Positions 27,724-62,659 of a DNA stretch of 64,000 nt are shown piece by piece. The position numbers were made by a program, and so were the translations under genes. The notes beneath the pieces were generated by a model, which did not search any database, was not told the DNA's origin, and saw nothing but the letters and a program-made list of their open reading frames with translations. How positions within the stretch are numbered: position 1 is the first letter of the stretch; the number at the start of each line of letters is the position of its first letter. The stretch is from Glandiceps talaboti (lineage: Eukaryota > Hemichordata > Enteropneusta > Spengelidae), in contig NC_135571.1 in assembly GCF_964340395.1 (NCBI RefSeq), positions 3,322,111-3,386,110 on the forward strand, in the 5' to 3' direction.

Positions 27724-29088
27724 AATAGAATATTAGCTCACTTGTGACTGTGTCGATATACCATGGATGCGGGAAGCAAGACCAACGTTTATATGTCCTG
27801 TGTTTGCAGATAGTCACAGTAAATGAACATTAGTTAGTTGTGTCTCGATTCAAAGTCAAAATACAGCCCAACTCCATCTGCACACGAGACAATATTTACC
27901 ATACACATATAACTGACTGTGTGGGCCATTATGATGGTAAGCTACTTAACATTTCACATTTATCACTTCCTCGAAATTTCTGAGTTATTACTTTAGATTC
28001 AAAGGGGGGGGAGGTATTAAAGATAATAGCCCGTCTCACACAACCGCTTTGGCCTTGAACAACTACGTTCACTTCCTACTTCTAACACGTACTCATTACG
28101 ATTTACAATATGTGTTTGCGGATACGAAACCACTTTCTACCGGATTCTTGGTGACTCATCGTCGGTCTGCGCAGAGGGGACACTATTTTCATATCTCACA
28201 GAGCACGCCACACACTGGCAATCGTCTGTGACAGTGTCAGCTCATGGAAGTACGTACACGTATCACTCATTTCCACTGGCTTCCAGTCAGCTGCAGCAGT
28301 TATATCGGTCACCATATTCTGTTTATATTTCGAGAATACAAGCAATGCACACCATGCAAAACAAATGTTTAATACACCTACCACCTGCTTGGATAAGATA
28401 CACTGAAACATCGACAGAGGGCCTGAAATTCGGAACTATCTATATCTCGTTCCTTGTGCAAACGATGTTGGCACCTGTATGGAAGTCGCCATATTGACTA
28501 GAAAGACTCCCTAACTTCGCTGATGTTAGCGTTAGCGCAGAATAAGATCACGTATCAAATGTGCAATGAATGCCGCGTATTCAAAAAGCAACTCATAGAG
28601 TCATACACACAATTAGTTTGAACATAGACCCACGTATGGTTTGAAGGTGCTATATCAATATATATGTACCTAGTACCACAGGGGCGTGTAATATTGCATA
28701 GATTGTTGTTTTCCAGGTCTACAGACTAAATATAACAACCTTTTGAATATATATTCCTACCTGTATAGGGAAAGAGAGAAGGGAAGACACGATTGTCGAC
28801 CCTGTATGAACTCCTCTGTACGTCTAGCTATTTTGAATAACCCGCTCGTTGCCGATTGGCTGCTCGAACTACGCCTACGTAAAAAAGACCCCCTAGCTTA
28901 CCTGAAGATTAGACGCATAGCTACAGTAAGGAATGACTTCCGCGTTCGAAACAAAAAGGGATTGTTTCATCAAATTTACCGTATTTCGACCCAAAACGTA
29001 TTCATGGTTTATACAAATCTTTTTGGCGATTTATGGTGGACCGAGTCAGCCTAAATATATTTTCTCTCTCTGGAAACGAAATGTCTAC
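27724..29088. other. Intergenic DNA upstream of YEATS2
   Basis: No gene supported. The stretch 28030-28520 and 28800-29050 is less AT-rich and contains more CpG than its surroundings, so a non-coding first YEATS2 exon could lie here, but no spliced signal ties it to the coding exons. Confidence 0.35.
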
Positions 29089-30723
29089 GGAAGCGTATTA
29101 GTGCCAAGTTGTAAGGAAAAAAATAAAATTTCAAGTAAAATCTCGTAATACGAGATTTCAATTCTCGTAATTACGACTTTTTTCTCGTAATTACGAGTTT
29201 TCAATTATCGTAATTACGAGTTTTCAATTCTCGTAATTACGACTTTTCGATTCTCGTAATTACGACTTTTTTCTCGTAATTACGATTCTCGTAATTACGA
29301 CTTTTCTATTCTCGTATTTACGAGAATCGTATAGCGTAAAGACATTTTGATTCTCGTAATTACGAAGCAATTCTCCGGTAAGTTGATATCTAACTGGGAA
29401 AATCACACTGCCATTTTAAGTATATAAGCAACAGCTGAGTTCTCAACAACACCCGATCATCGGGTAGTAAGTACATTTAAGGTGAACTGAACACTCTAAT
29501 ATAAGTCCAGTGAAATTACATAACACCTATAGGTTAAAAAAAGAAATGGCAATGAAATAACGTGTTCACATATGTACACACATGTACTGGATGCAACAAG
29601 AAGTTAGTAGGTTCACTGCAATGTTTAAACAGGCAATCTGTCAATGAACTTAGCCAAATAATAAACACAAAACAAGAATTCCAGAAGAACAACAAGAATT
29701 CTTCATCAGCAAAGAATTTGTTCAAATAATGGAGTCCAATATTAAACATATAGATGTTCTTCTGAAATTCGGACACAACTCCAACTTATATCCAATGATG
29801 AAGATGTAGGGAAACTGTCCAATACAAGACAGGATTACGACTGATGAAGGACCTAACGGCCGGTCCGAAACGTCTTAAAAGAAGGATCAATAAAGTTTCT
29901 ATCTGGGGAGTCTCGCCAATGTCTTCCTACTAACACCCTGATATACCAGGGTCAATAACCTCGACAAACCGGTCACTTGGCTAACTGACCCTCATCAAAC
30001 CAATATTATTATACCATACCAAATACATATATTCAAGTATTTATCAACCGTGGAAAAGGTCTCCACACATTTTCAAACTTGATCGAACGACCTACGGTGC
30101 CACGTTATTGAATTTTAAATTTCAAAACCGTATAAATCTGATTTACCTTAATGAAGAAAATTCTAAACTAAAGTTGTGAATTTTACCAAATATCAGATGG
30201 TAAATACTATTTTCTTCAATTTCAAATCCATTATTGATTCATTTTGCCGACATATAATGAAAGAATATTCTTCGCTGTTTTAATGCACTCGATTTTTTTT
30301 TAAAGAAACGAAAAACGCAATCAAATCATACAAACCGTTTACCGTGTCAAACACTCTATAGTGCATCTGCTTAGTACATCAAAATCATAAGATTCAAGGC
30401 GTGTCTGAACAATTCAAAAATTCAAAAATAACAAACAATAAAAAATCATAATTTCAAAAAGTCGTAAATACGAGAATAGAAAAGTCGTAATTACGAGAAT
30501 CAAAAAGTCGTAATTACGAGAATCGAAAAGTCGTAATTACGAGAATCGAAAAGTCGTAATTACGAGAATCGAAAAGTCGTAATTACGAGAATCGAAAAGT
30601 CGTAATTACGAGAAAAAAGTCGTAATTACGAGAAAAAAGTCGTAATTACGAGAATTGAAATCTCGTAATTACGAGATTTTAAATTTTATTTTTTTCCTTA
30701 CAACTTGGCACTAATACGCTTCC
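29089..30723. mobile_element. 1.6-kb TIR element with subterminal CGTAATTACG arrays
   Basis: Both ends carry GGAAGCGTATTAGTGCCAAG followed by TTGTAAGGAAAAAAATAAAA in inverted orientation (29089 and 30723). Inside each end is an array of CTCGTAATTACGAG-type units (29143-29372 and 30447-30680). The 1.07-kb centre has no long reading frame but holds a hammerhead-like core at 29841. No clean target duplication was visible. A non-autonomous DNA transposon is the best reading; superfamily not assigned. Confidence 0.75.
29841..29874 (+). ncRNA. Hammerhead-ribozyme-like core
   Basis: CTGATGA, one A, a 5-bp stem GGACC/GGTCC with an 8-nt loop, then GAAACGTC. This is the same arrangement as at 8553-8584. 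Stem III would be the palindrome ACGU, which suits a dimeric hammerhead as reported in Penelope-like elements and retrozymes. Flanking bases form only two stem I pairs, so it may be a remnant. Confidence 0.4.
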
Positions 30724-32490
30724 ATAAGTGTCAGATTCACAGTCACATGTGAGCTAATATTCCATTCCACCATTTCCAGGATGGTGATATTCTAGTCTAA
30801 TATGGCTGTCGACAATAAGACCTTCAAATCCCCCGGAAGCATCACTACTTTATGGGCCACCAAAAATGAAATTAATTTCAGTATACACAGATTCACAGTT
30901 TGACATAGTAAAAATGCATTTGTATTGGAAATCGTATAAGTATACTCAACAGGAAGCTGTCGTAAACTTTTCGAGATCCATGGTTCCGGGTTTAGTGATG
31001 GCCGTGCTTCTAATTTTGAAATGTAGCGGTAATCTGACGTCATTAGTCAACGCCTCTTTCTTGGCCAATCAGCAGTGAACATTAGACGGCTATGTCATTT
31101 GACCTGCCTTTGACATACAGAGGACTTTATACAGCGCCCGCTCATTGTAAAAGGTCTATTTTTATCGTTACAAAAGCATTTTTGCCCCCCAGTGATAGTG
31201 TATAAGTTTACTTGGCACATATTCTTCATGCAGGTATGTTTTTGTTGCAAATGTGCATGTTTTATTCAAATTTGAAAGGTTACGAAGAAAGATGACCCGG
31301 AAGATGACCACCCTTCTCATATTTATAGTATACGTAGTACTATAGATCGATACATTTGTAGCAGCAAGATTCGTATGATATTTTCCTAAGAAAACGGAAA
31401 TCTAAGCAATAATACACGCCCCTGTGCCTAGTACCAAACAATATAAACTCGGGGGGGGGGGGGTAGTTGCGTTTATTTTTTTTTATGAGATTCGCATATT
31501 TCCAAGTTTTCACCGCAAAACGATAAAAGCGCACAACAAATAACACTACGATTATTGCGAAGGGGGTTGGGTACGGAAAGGATACCCGTGGGGTGGGGGT
31601 AGTTGCAATAATTGCAGTGTTATTATCTTATTTTGAGCTTTTATTTCCTCGTTTTGCAGTCAAAAATAGCAAACCAAGATGTGATGAAAAAGCTCACGAC
31701 AAAATACAACTCATTGCAACTGGGGGTTACTTGTTTTTCTTTTTCGATGGAGGCGATATTGAATATAAAATGATTTGAAAACAGTCCTCAGCCTCACACA
31801 TTTTCTTAAAATGGAAAATATAATTGTCTAAAGGTTTACTTGAATGGGTAGTAAACAAATACCCAATGATTGTACCCAATGGGCCAATTAGTATATAATA
31901 TGTTTACAGGGATTGGGCACGAAGTGTCTCACAATATAGTTGTTTTTTTCATGTGAACAGGCTCAAAATAACGGTGTGGCCGCAATACATTGATCTTATA
32001 TGCAGTGTATCTAAAACACATAGAGTGTACTGTACATTTGAAGTAGCAGGATTCGTGTGATATTTCCCCTATAAAAGTATAATGGCAATCTAAGAAACTC
32101 TAAGTTGCACGTACATGTGCCTGCGTATATGTATTTACATTATGATGGACGTAGAGCTTAAAATTAATGACATGCACGCACATGAACATCAAGTTTTCAA
32201 GGTACTACACTGTATACATATACAAATAAGTTAACTAGACGTTTCGACACACCGACATGTGTTTGGTTTTATTCTTTACAAAAAAATTACTTTCACCAAA
32301 TATCGTGAGGAAGAGATTTACTCCCAGACTATGCAAAATGAATAAATAATATAAATTGAGCTTCTATCTGATATTGATGAGTTAACTAGAAGACTTACTT
32401 TCATAACGAGTTTTTGATAGCTTACGTCTCAGGCTTATCTGAATCGGTATGAGAAATTTATACGTCCTTCAAAATGAAATTTAAAAAACA
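30724..32490. other. Intergenic DNA, no gene supported
   Basis: Contains a TGACGTCA at 31035-31042 with a GGCCAATCAG box 20 bp away, an imperfect palindrome at about 31500-31680 around AAAACGATAAAAG and ATTATTGC, and a related segment pair (GTAGCAGCAAGATTCGTATG at 31358, GTAGCAGGATTCGTGTG at 32043). The short frame from the ATG at 30803 has no supporting splice site or homology. Confidence 0.4.
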
Positions 32491-32492
32491 CC

Positions 32493-34035
<1,543 letters not shown>

Positions 34036-34039
34036 CCCT

Positions 34040-34405
34040 AACAGTTTAATATCAACTTGACCTTATTGCGAGGGCTTGGAATACCCCCTGGCACGTTGTT
34101 ATATATCAACGTGAACTCATCGGCAAGGACTCTCAATTTGTTCCGAGAATGCCGGTTGTTAAATAATAAATCCGATAGTAACATCCAATATTTAGAATAC
34201 CAGTTGAGTTTATCATAAGCGAGGACTCTCAAGTTTATGCTCTGGTGAGAATGTCGGCTATCAAATGATAATAGTTGGTCGTATTCAAGGTTTACAATGC
34301 CAGCTGGGTTTATCATTCGCGAGGAATCGCTATTTGTTTGAGAATACCGGCTATCAAATGACAAACTCAGCAGTAATGTTCAATATTAACTCTGAGAAAA
34401 CCTGC
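34040..34405. repeat. About 108-bp tandem repeat
   Basis: Three to four diverged copies with GAGGACTCTCAA, GAGAATGCCGG.TATCAAATGA and CAGCTGGGTTTATCAT. The frame through it on the minus strand reflects the repeat. Confidence 0.75.
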
Positions 34406-35416
34406 TGGGTTTAAATGCTTTTAGTACAGAAATATAGACTACGAGTTAGCCGCGAAACGTTGTCGTTTATAATATCACAGGGACATGCAATTGCTTGGAT
34501 GTGAGGATTCGTACTAGACACGTTCGAACAATGTTACGAATGAATATATTATATGTACACTGACATATGCCTGCTTGATACAATGAAAAAGAATTTAATT
34601 TCTTTATATACTGCAATTTGGCAATGGTATTTTATGTATCCCTCCATCCATACATACAAGATGGAGTATAAAGCAGTACGAACATCGTTCATATTCATAA
34701 TGTTATTCTGTTATCCACGCATACAAACGAGATTATATCCCTATGGTCGTGATTTAGAAAAGTGATAAAGGTTAAGATGCTGGACTGGAGACACTCCTAG
34801 ATGTGTCAGTGATGACGATCGTCAGACAATGTTAAGATCATCTTGTCTCATAGGCGCCAAAGTATAACAGAGTAGCAAGCTAGCCGGGAGGAATGAACGG
34901 TCATGGTTACAGTAGAAATGACTCATGCTCCAAACATTCGAGTCCCCAATTCCATTTACTATCCCCAACGTTATTAAGATTCCACATATTATAAACAGTG
35001 CAAAGATCACCCACTCAAGTTTTTACTTCGGCAACTATTCGTCTTCGCTCTTTAGATGCCATGCACTTAGGGGAGAACCATTTGATTTCTGGTCGGTTCC
35101 CAATTTTGTAGCATATCGCAACAATTTATTTTTACTTCTGTCTGTTGGAAAAAAATTTCTTCTCAAGCCATTCCGGGATCAAATTTTTTTTTCTCCTTCA
35201 CCTGCCGACGCGACAATTTCTTTTCCAAAAATCCTCCTCCCCCAGCAAATGGTTCTCCCCTTAAGAGAACTCCGACAGAGCACGGAGATATGCCAGCGCA
35301 CATTTCTAAATAGAGTTTATTTCGTCTATGGCAAATGATTCGAAGTTGAAAATGAAAACGAAAATTACGATACTACAACCACAGGACACTCAGGCTTAGT
35401 TAGTTGTGTTTACGAA

Positions 35417-35510
35417 AACAAACAAACAAACAAACAAACAAACAAACAAACAAACAAACGAACGAACGAACGATCGAACGAAGGAACGAATGAATGAATG
35501 AATGAATAAA

Positions 35511-35561
<51 letters not shown>

Positions 35562-35578
35562 AAATAAATAAACAACAA
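35417..35578. repeat. Compound (AAAC)(GAAC)(AATG)(AAAT) microsatellite
   Basis: A series of 4-bp repeats whose unit drifts stepwise by single substitutions along the tract. Confidence 0.95.
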
Positions 35579-35690
35579 AAATTGATATATGTTTGCCTAT
35601 ATGCGAAATGGTCACAATTGTACATACCCCATATGCACAATATTGTGACCATTTCGCATATAGGAAAACATATAGCAATTTTTGTTGATA
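35572..35690. repeat. Hairpin palindrome
   Basis: Arms of about 45 bp, with two or three mismatches, contain CCTATATGCGAAATGGTCAC; the loop is about 25 bp. The fold is long enough to be a foldback element or a pre-miRNA-like hairpin. Confidence 0.75.
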
Positions 35691-35820
35691 ATGATTTGTA
35701 ACTACTTTCTTGTTGATGCTTGTCAGTATTCATTTGTTTATTTATTTTAGCCTGAGTACCCTGTGCTACAACTGCAGACACCAGACAGTGCAGTGGACGA
35801 ACATAACCTGTTACAAACAG

Positions 35821-36791
35821 CAGGGGTAGGTAACAAATATTAGTCTAGAGCACGATCGATATAGTGACAAGTACAAATATAAAAGTTGCGGGAAAATTCT
35901 ATATAGTACCTGGTACAAGTCGTTTAGTTACAAGTAAAGTCTATATTGCGACGAGCACAAAATCCTGATTTTCCCACCGTCCATTGCGTATTCAACATGG
36001 CGGCAAGTAACATCGACAATCCTGATGGTAAGAATCAGTCGATTTCTACTACTAAAAATCGAAAATACGTATTCCTATAGCGTGCGTTCTGGGAAGAATT
36101 GGTTGGAGGAACAACAGGGAAAATTTCATTGATCGATTCCACCGTTTGTGGGAGGAGTTAGCGAAAAACTTTTTCTACCGACGGATGTCCTATTCTAAAA
36201 CACACGTCCCTATACGAATGCATGTACATACGTATATTGAACCACTGATCTTCTATCAGCGTACTGTGGGGTTTGTTATCTGGCTGGCTGTAAATATTGT
36301 ATGCTTTACTTTTTACATAGAATTTGCAGGCAACATATGGGTTTGTTATTCTGTCTACACAAAATATAGTACTACTGTCAATATTGTACATGCATTCGTA
36401 TAGGGACGTGTGTTTAGAATAGGACATCCGTCGGTAGAAAAAGTTTTTCGCTAACTCCTCCCACAAACGGTGGAATCGATCAATGAAATTTTCCCTGTTG
36501 TTCCTCCAACCAATTCTTCCCAGAACGCACGCTATAGGAATACGTATTTTCGATTTTTAGTAGTAGAAATCGACTGATTCTTACCATCAGGATTGTCGAT
36601 GTTACTTGCCGCCATGTTGAATACGCAATGGACGGTGGGAAAATCAGGATTTTGTGCTCGTCGCAATATAGACTTTACTTGTAACTAAACGACTTGTACC
36701 AGGTACTATATAGAATTTTCCCGCAACTTTTATATTTGTACTTGTCACTATATCGATCGTGCTCTAGACTAATATTTGTTACCTACCCCTG
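35821..36791. mobile_element. Large near-perfect palindrome with 408-bp arms
   Basis: Left arm 35821-36228 and right arm 36384-36791 are inverted copies; I found essentially one small indel. Ends read CAGGGGTAGGTAAC, and AACAG occurs as a 5-bp direct repeat on both outer flanks (35816-35820, 36792-36796). The spacer is 155 bp. Each arm contains an ATG-GCGGC start followed by a GTAAG donor (see findings). Confidence 0.85.
35997..36410 (+). other. Gene-start-like sequence inside the palindrome (unrecognised)
   Basis: ATG at 35997 in a CAACATGGCGGC context opens MAASNIDNPD and meets a GTAAG donor at 36028. A 53-nt intron-like gap ends CTATAG at 36080. The frame then resumes in phase (VLGRIGWRNNRENF, FIDRFHRLWEELAKNFFYRR) and stays open to TAG in the right arm. 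The same start exists on the minus strand in the other arm. I do not recognise the protein. It may be a captured first exon of a host gene or part of a transposon; not counted as a functional gene. Confidence 0.35.
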
Positions 36792-39560
36792 AACAGGGAA
36801 AGTAAACAAATTAATTTAATTTGCTTGAGCATGTTGGAACAGCAGAGCCGTGGTTTGATAAGAACAGTTTTATGGCCTGTACACATAATATGTGTACATG
36901 AAAGGCCAGGGAACTGGAAATTTGTTTGTGAACATGAACTATCATGTAAAGTGTCCATATATAAAAGTATTCTTATTAAATGTAATATAAGTCTATGTAT
37001 TTCCAACATGTTGTGCCAAGTGTTATCAGTCCAATTCAGTTGTTTGTTTTCCTTGTATGTTTCCTTGTATGTTTCAGGTTCCGTTTGATGTCTGAAGTTG
37101 TATCACTATTAGCTTGGTAACAATAAGTCTAATAACCATGATAACTGGTTTGAAATCGTCATGGGTGAAATCGTGTCAATAAAATATGTAGTATTCTGTT
37201 CCTTTGATATCTCAGATCATTTGTTTTAATTCTAAACGTGAGTCAATTCCTCCTGTGACCTTTAACCTTATTTTTATCTTACCTTTATGCTTATACGTAC
37301 GTACAATATTGCATCCTTGATATGAGTCGTTCGCGGGAACGCCTAAGATAAGAATTACCCAGGGGAAGTGAATAGTGTTGGTTAGAGGTCACGTGTTCTG
37401 TTGATAGGTTCTCCTACCTTTAAAATTAATTACGTTAATTTACTAGATATAGGTGACGTCATCATATAAGAAACCGTAACGTGACGTATACACTTAAAAT
37501 TATTAATTTTATAATTTCATGCCGCTATATCAGATACGATCAAATTGTCCTTCATTCTACTTCATTCGCTCATTCTATTTGACATTATTTTGCATGGGTG
37601 GGGGGGGGTACTTTTGTCAGAAACCAGGAGTAGCATACCTCCGTAAATACCACACGTTAACTTTGTAATCATCACAGTGGCACGAATGTCTGTATCTTAC
37701 AGACTATAGACCGCTGCCTGTTGGCATGACAACTATCGGACACTTGAACACAGACCGACAGCTCGTCCCCTTTAATATTTTTTTGTGGGCAGTGGGGTGG
37801 GGTCACTTGGCACTAGTTTCCCAAGATATGTATCAGAATGTTTCTATCAGAATAAATTAAAATGTCGATAATATAGATAATATTGACGTGTTTAGCTAAG
37901 TTACTGTATGTGTATGAAAGGGGTAAAATAACACTTGTTTCTGTGATCGCGCAAGTCCACTCACCGCGGTCTGTCAATACTATCGATATTATCGACATTG
38001 TATTGTATTCTGATACATATCTCGGGAAACAAGTGGGGTGGGGGTGGATGGATGGATGGAAAACAACCTGCCTGGGTAGGGTGGAAAACTCAAGCTTACA
38101 ACGCATTAAAAGCAATCCAGTGCTCACGATCTCCTGACAAACAAAAACCCTGTGATTTCTTGAATTACTAGATGAACGTTTGCTTGAAGAACTCTGGGTT
38201 TATTTTTCAACGACATGTGCCTTGGCCAACATAATCATCATGACAATGCAATACGACCATGATAAATCATGACGTCATCATTCCTTTCTAATATCGATGA
38301 TCTTCAGAACCGACTGTCACCCCTTTTGTCTGCAAAGGCAATTTATTACAAATTTAAATCGCAAAATGAACTTTTACACATCCAGCTACAAACGCTTATA
38401 AACTTGCTTGTTGTTTTCTTGTTTTTGTTGTTTATGACATAACGCGTGGTTTTGTTTACCTTCAATATCTTGTGTGTCTTTCTGCTTTGATAAATAACAA
38501 TTCAAAATTGCACGCAAGTTACCGTAAGTATTTTCAGGATTCCTTGTCGATTTGACAACACCTAACTTAACCGGCTACCAAACACATGCCTAAATCGAAA
38601 ACGAAAACGGCCAATGCTTGAAAATGATCAACGGCGACTGACTGACCTAAATGGTAACGTTTATGCCTCGATCAGTTATTCTTTTTTGTTTGTAAAAATG
38701 AATTCTTCTGTTGTTATTTTTAACATTTTGTAATACGGTTTTTGATATGTTAGCATTTTTTTCAACTGAATTAAGACCAACAACGTTACTAATATCTAAA
38801 CCTGGATTCAATGTCGCAATAATCAGCAGTTGTGTAAAGGTTATTTTTAACAATACGTCATCCCAAGTTTATGCAACGGACGGAAACTTCCAAAGACGTC
38901 CGCAACATGTTGTATCCCATATCCACGGGTTGTATCGTTGTCAGTGAGGTGTTGCTGGCATCGTTGACGTGACTGACTAAACATGCAATGACACACCATG
39001 ACTTAAAACCACAAGTCGGGGTCTTTGTCATATTATTAATACTGAATTTTCGGGAAATCCTTTGTTCTCTGGAGCTACACGACGAACGGGTGACGTTTGG
39101 TCATGGTCACGGACTGTTACTAAATGTATGATTCACCTGTCGGACTGTCTGAATCACCCTTCGCGTGGCCTCCCCCAAAGAAAATACACGGTACATGGAC
39201 GAAACCAAATACTCAATAGGGGGTTAAGCATGGAGATAAAAATTGACTATCAGCTGATAACAAATAATACATCAATATTTTTGACGATTTTTACTGCTAA
39301 ACATACAATAAAGTATACAGTATTAATGAAAATCAAACTTCATAATTATTTATTCAAGTTTAGATCTGCACCGGTCATTGTAGAAAATCATGTGGCTTAC
39401 ACCCTTTCTGGGAAGTTCCCATAGGCGCCAAAATAAACTGCGTGAAGCTGGCGCCATTCATGACAGTCATCAATGTTTAATACATGGTTGACGACGATTG
39501 GTCCACCATGACGTCATGAATTTTTCGCTATCCCCGTGCTCTGATTGGTCACCAATGACG
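36792..39560. promoter_or_regulatory. Upstream region of the DUSP gene with three perfect CRE palindromes
   Basis: TGACGTCA occurs exactly at 37454-37461, 38270-38277 and 39509-39516. The last is flanked by two ATTGG (inverted CCAAT) boxes at about 39494 and 39543, and GGCGCCAAAA (E2F-like) lies at 39424. No coding sequence is convincing in the interval. TGACGTCA is the ATF/CREB and Jun/ATF2 site; a promoter role just upstream of 39600 is inferred. Confidence 0.5.
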
Positions 39561-39599
39561 TAGTTTACTATTAATGGAAAGTGATCTCATCGCTACGTT

Positions 39600-40199
39600 T
39601 ATGGCGATGAGGGCCAGTCGAATCCTGTAGTGGCGATGCTGTCCCTGTTTTTGCCTCCAAAATCGCCATATCCTTGTATTGTTTTTCTATTTCTGGACGG
39701 GAAAGACGTGCGAGGTGTTTTGTGACCCTAATTTGGAAGCAAAAGCCCTGGAACTTTACGTGAAATCACCTGGTCGGGCTTGTTGAAGTTGTGTAACCGT
39801 ATTCGCTACCAGTTGTACTCGTTGGAAGAACTGTGCTCTATCTATCGATTCTTTGCTGTTTTATCATTTCTCTGTATTCATATTTTTGTGCGGACTTGGA
39901 CAGGGACGTCACTCAGACATACACCAGGACATTATATGCTAACGACAGTAGCTGTGGTACCGTAAACAGGTCACTGAAGTTGGTACGTTTGGTTGAACCA
40001 GTCAAAAAGATAAGGGGTCTAACTTGTGCAGACCTCACCGTAAAGTTTATTTTTGGTGTATTCACGTCGCTGTTCAACTGCATTTATTAACGCAGGACCT
40101 AGTGACTAACCGAATCGGTTCGTTCATGGGAAAACATATCATGATACTAACCCAGACTCGGTTTTACAAATTGTGAATTAACTCGACAATAGTCAGAAA
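39600..40199 (+). other. Candidate non-coding first exon of the DUSP gene
   Basis: Relatively GC-rich sequence ends at a strong donor, AAA|GTAAGT, at 40200. A polypyrimidine-rich acceptor, TTTTTTTGCAG, at 40929 or TTTTTTCAG at 41229 would join it to the first coding exon. It follows the CRE/CCAAT cluster. No long frame is conserved in it. The boundaries, especially the start, are guesses. Confidence 0.35.
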
Positions 40200-41321
40200 G
40201 TAAGTTATACTTCACTTGTTTTTATCTTGTCATTCTAATTCCACCGTTAATTTTGAAACGTAAATTTTGACATATTTGAAATGAGCTGTGTCTAAATATA
40301 GGTACAAATTGATAACGTACATCACAGCATGACTGATATCACATTGCATATATGTGTATAAAGTTTTCCAAACTTGGATGGTTTAGCCGTGCTTCGAATA
40401 GTTGGTATAACACACGCCAATTGGTAATTCAATAGCTTACACATAGTTGAACGAATGCATCATCATTCGAAGTTACCACTTCGATCTAAACAAAAAAAAA
40501 TTGCTAGGAAACGGAGTTATCTGTGATGCTTTCGTTACTTGGAGTTTAGCCTCAGAAAATATATTGTGCGTAAAATTACAAAAAAAAAAACGAATCCAAC
40601 ATTAATAGAATTATTAATGCATTTAATTTCTATCCTCAAATATATATAAAAATGAGCAACTCTGGTGATGAAAGGACTTGTACAGACAATATCCCAAGTT
40701 CTGTATTATATTTTTTAAAAGGGAAGTTCTGATACTATTAATGCAATAAAAGCACCAAGAGAAATTAAAAAGCAAAGATAATGCATGTAAAACAACTCAT
40801 TGTGCATATTACCTGTATAGACCAAATAGCCTTGATAACAATGAGGGGACAATGGTGTATTTATTGTAGATGTTAAATTTCGAGCTTTTCTGGTGAATAC
40901 TAATTGATTTTATGGTTATTTTTTTGCAGGATTGGTGATGAAAATTTGTAAGACTTTACATATTGTACTGCAATCAAGGAAGAGGTGGCGTGTGGATGAC
41001 AGTTTTGGAATAGGCTCATACAGGATCTAGTAGTAGTCACGCTTATAAGTTACTCTTAACGAAATATTACCTCTAATCTGACAGAAAAAAAACAGGACAT
41101 TTTTAAAAAAAAACAGGTGCTGGCAAATTCTTAGCTCCTTCCTCTTGCAAAAAAGCTGTTCTGAGAAGAATATCTGTTCTTAAAGAATTCCAAAAATCTG
41201 ATTTTTTTTTGTCTGTGAAAGTTTTTTCAGTGTTCTAGTCCTATTTTCACGATATAGTATATCCATGCAAGCATTTTTCAAATCACCTATCCCAGAAACT
41301 TTACTCTGCCTCAAAAGAAAG

Positions 41322-61806
<20,485 letters not shown>

Positions 61807-62300
61807 GAGTTACTTTCACCACGACAACAATTTCAAACAAAACGATATCAAATTATCGATAACTGTCAAAGAACCACACCAGGTGGCATAGCTGAGTAAC
61901 TTATCCCATTTTGTTTGATACAGTGCGATAAGTTACAGACTACGAGTGGACGGATATACCAATCCTTCTACCCCTATATAAGACAATGAAACAGTCCAAA
62001 ACAACAAGGACATCCCACAGATACATATTTATGGGAGTCGTGGGATGGTAGTTGTGAGTCCAAAACAGTAATACAGAATACATATGATTTGACATTTTTC
62101 ATGTATTGATATATTTGATGATGGTTTCTAAGTTTTGATATTTTATTGACAGTTCTGTGCAATATAAAAACAATGTCATATTATAAATATTTGTTAGAGG
62201 AGTCACAGTATCAAGGGAGAATATAGGATCTAGACATTACAGTCACAGCCACTGGTCAGTTAACAATGTACAAGTAATAAAACTGTATGTATTGTAACTC
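61807..62300 (+). terminator. DUSP 3' UTR with candidate polyadenylation signal
   Basis: AATAAA at 62277-62282, 471 nt after the stop codon, is the first clean hexamer and is followed by a T/G-rich stretch. The end of the mRNA is inferred. Confidence 0.5.
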
Positions 62301-62399
62301 ATTTTAACTTCATGGGAGTATGCGAAATGATACTTTGCTGTACTAGCTTATGTCAGTATCTCTATGGTTTGATATATGTAGTCCATAGCTTTGACTACG

Positions 62400-62632
62400 G
62401 TGTGTAATACAGACACACACATATGTATGTATGTACGTACACGTACGTGTGTATGTACATGCATGCATGCATGCATACATACATACATACATACATACAT
62501 ACATACATACGTACGTACATGCATACATACACACACGCACACATATATATGTATGTACGTACATACATACATACATACATACATGCACATATACATACAC
62601 ACATATGTACACACATACACACACACATATAT
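62400..62632. repeat. ATAC/ACGT/CA microsatellite cluster
   Basis: Alternating TACATACA, TACGTACA and ATGC runs. Open frames on both strands here are artefacts. Confidence 0.95.
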
Positions 62633-62659
62633 TATTAATTGAAATTACTAGTCAAAGGG

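Noticed and set aside
30803-30905. Short ATG frame MAVDNKTFKS near a CRE/CCAAT pair
   Set aside because: No donor of quality follows, no homology is recognised, and the CRE lies downstream on this strand.
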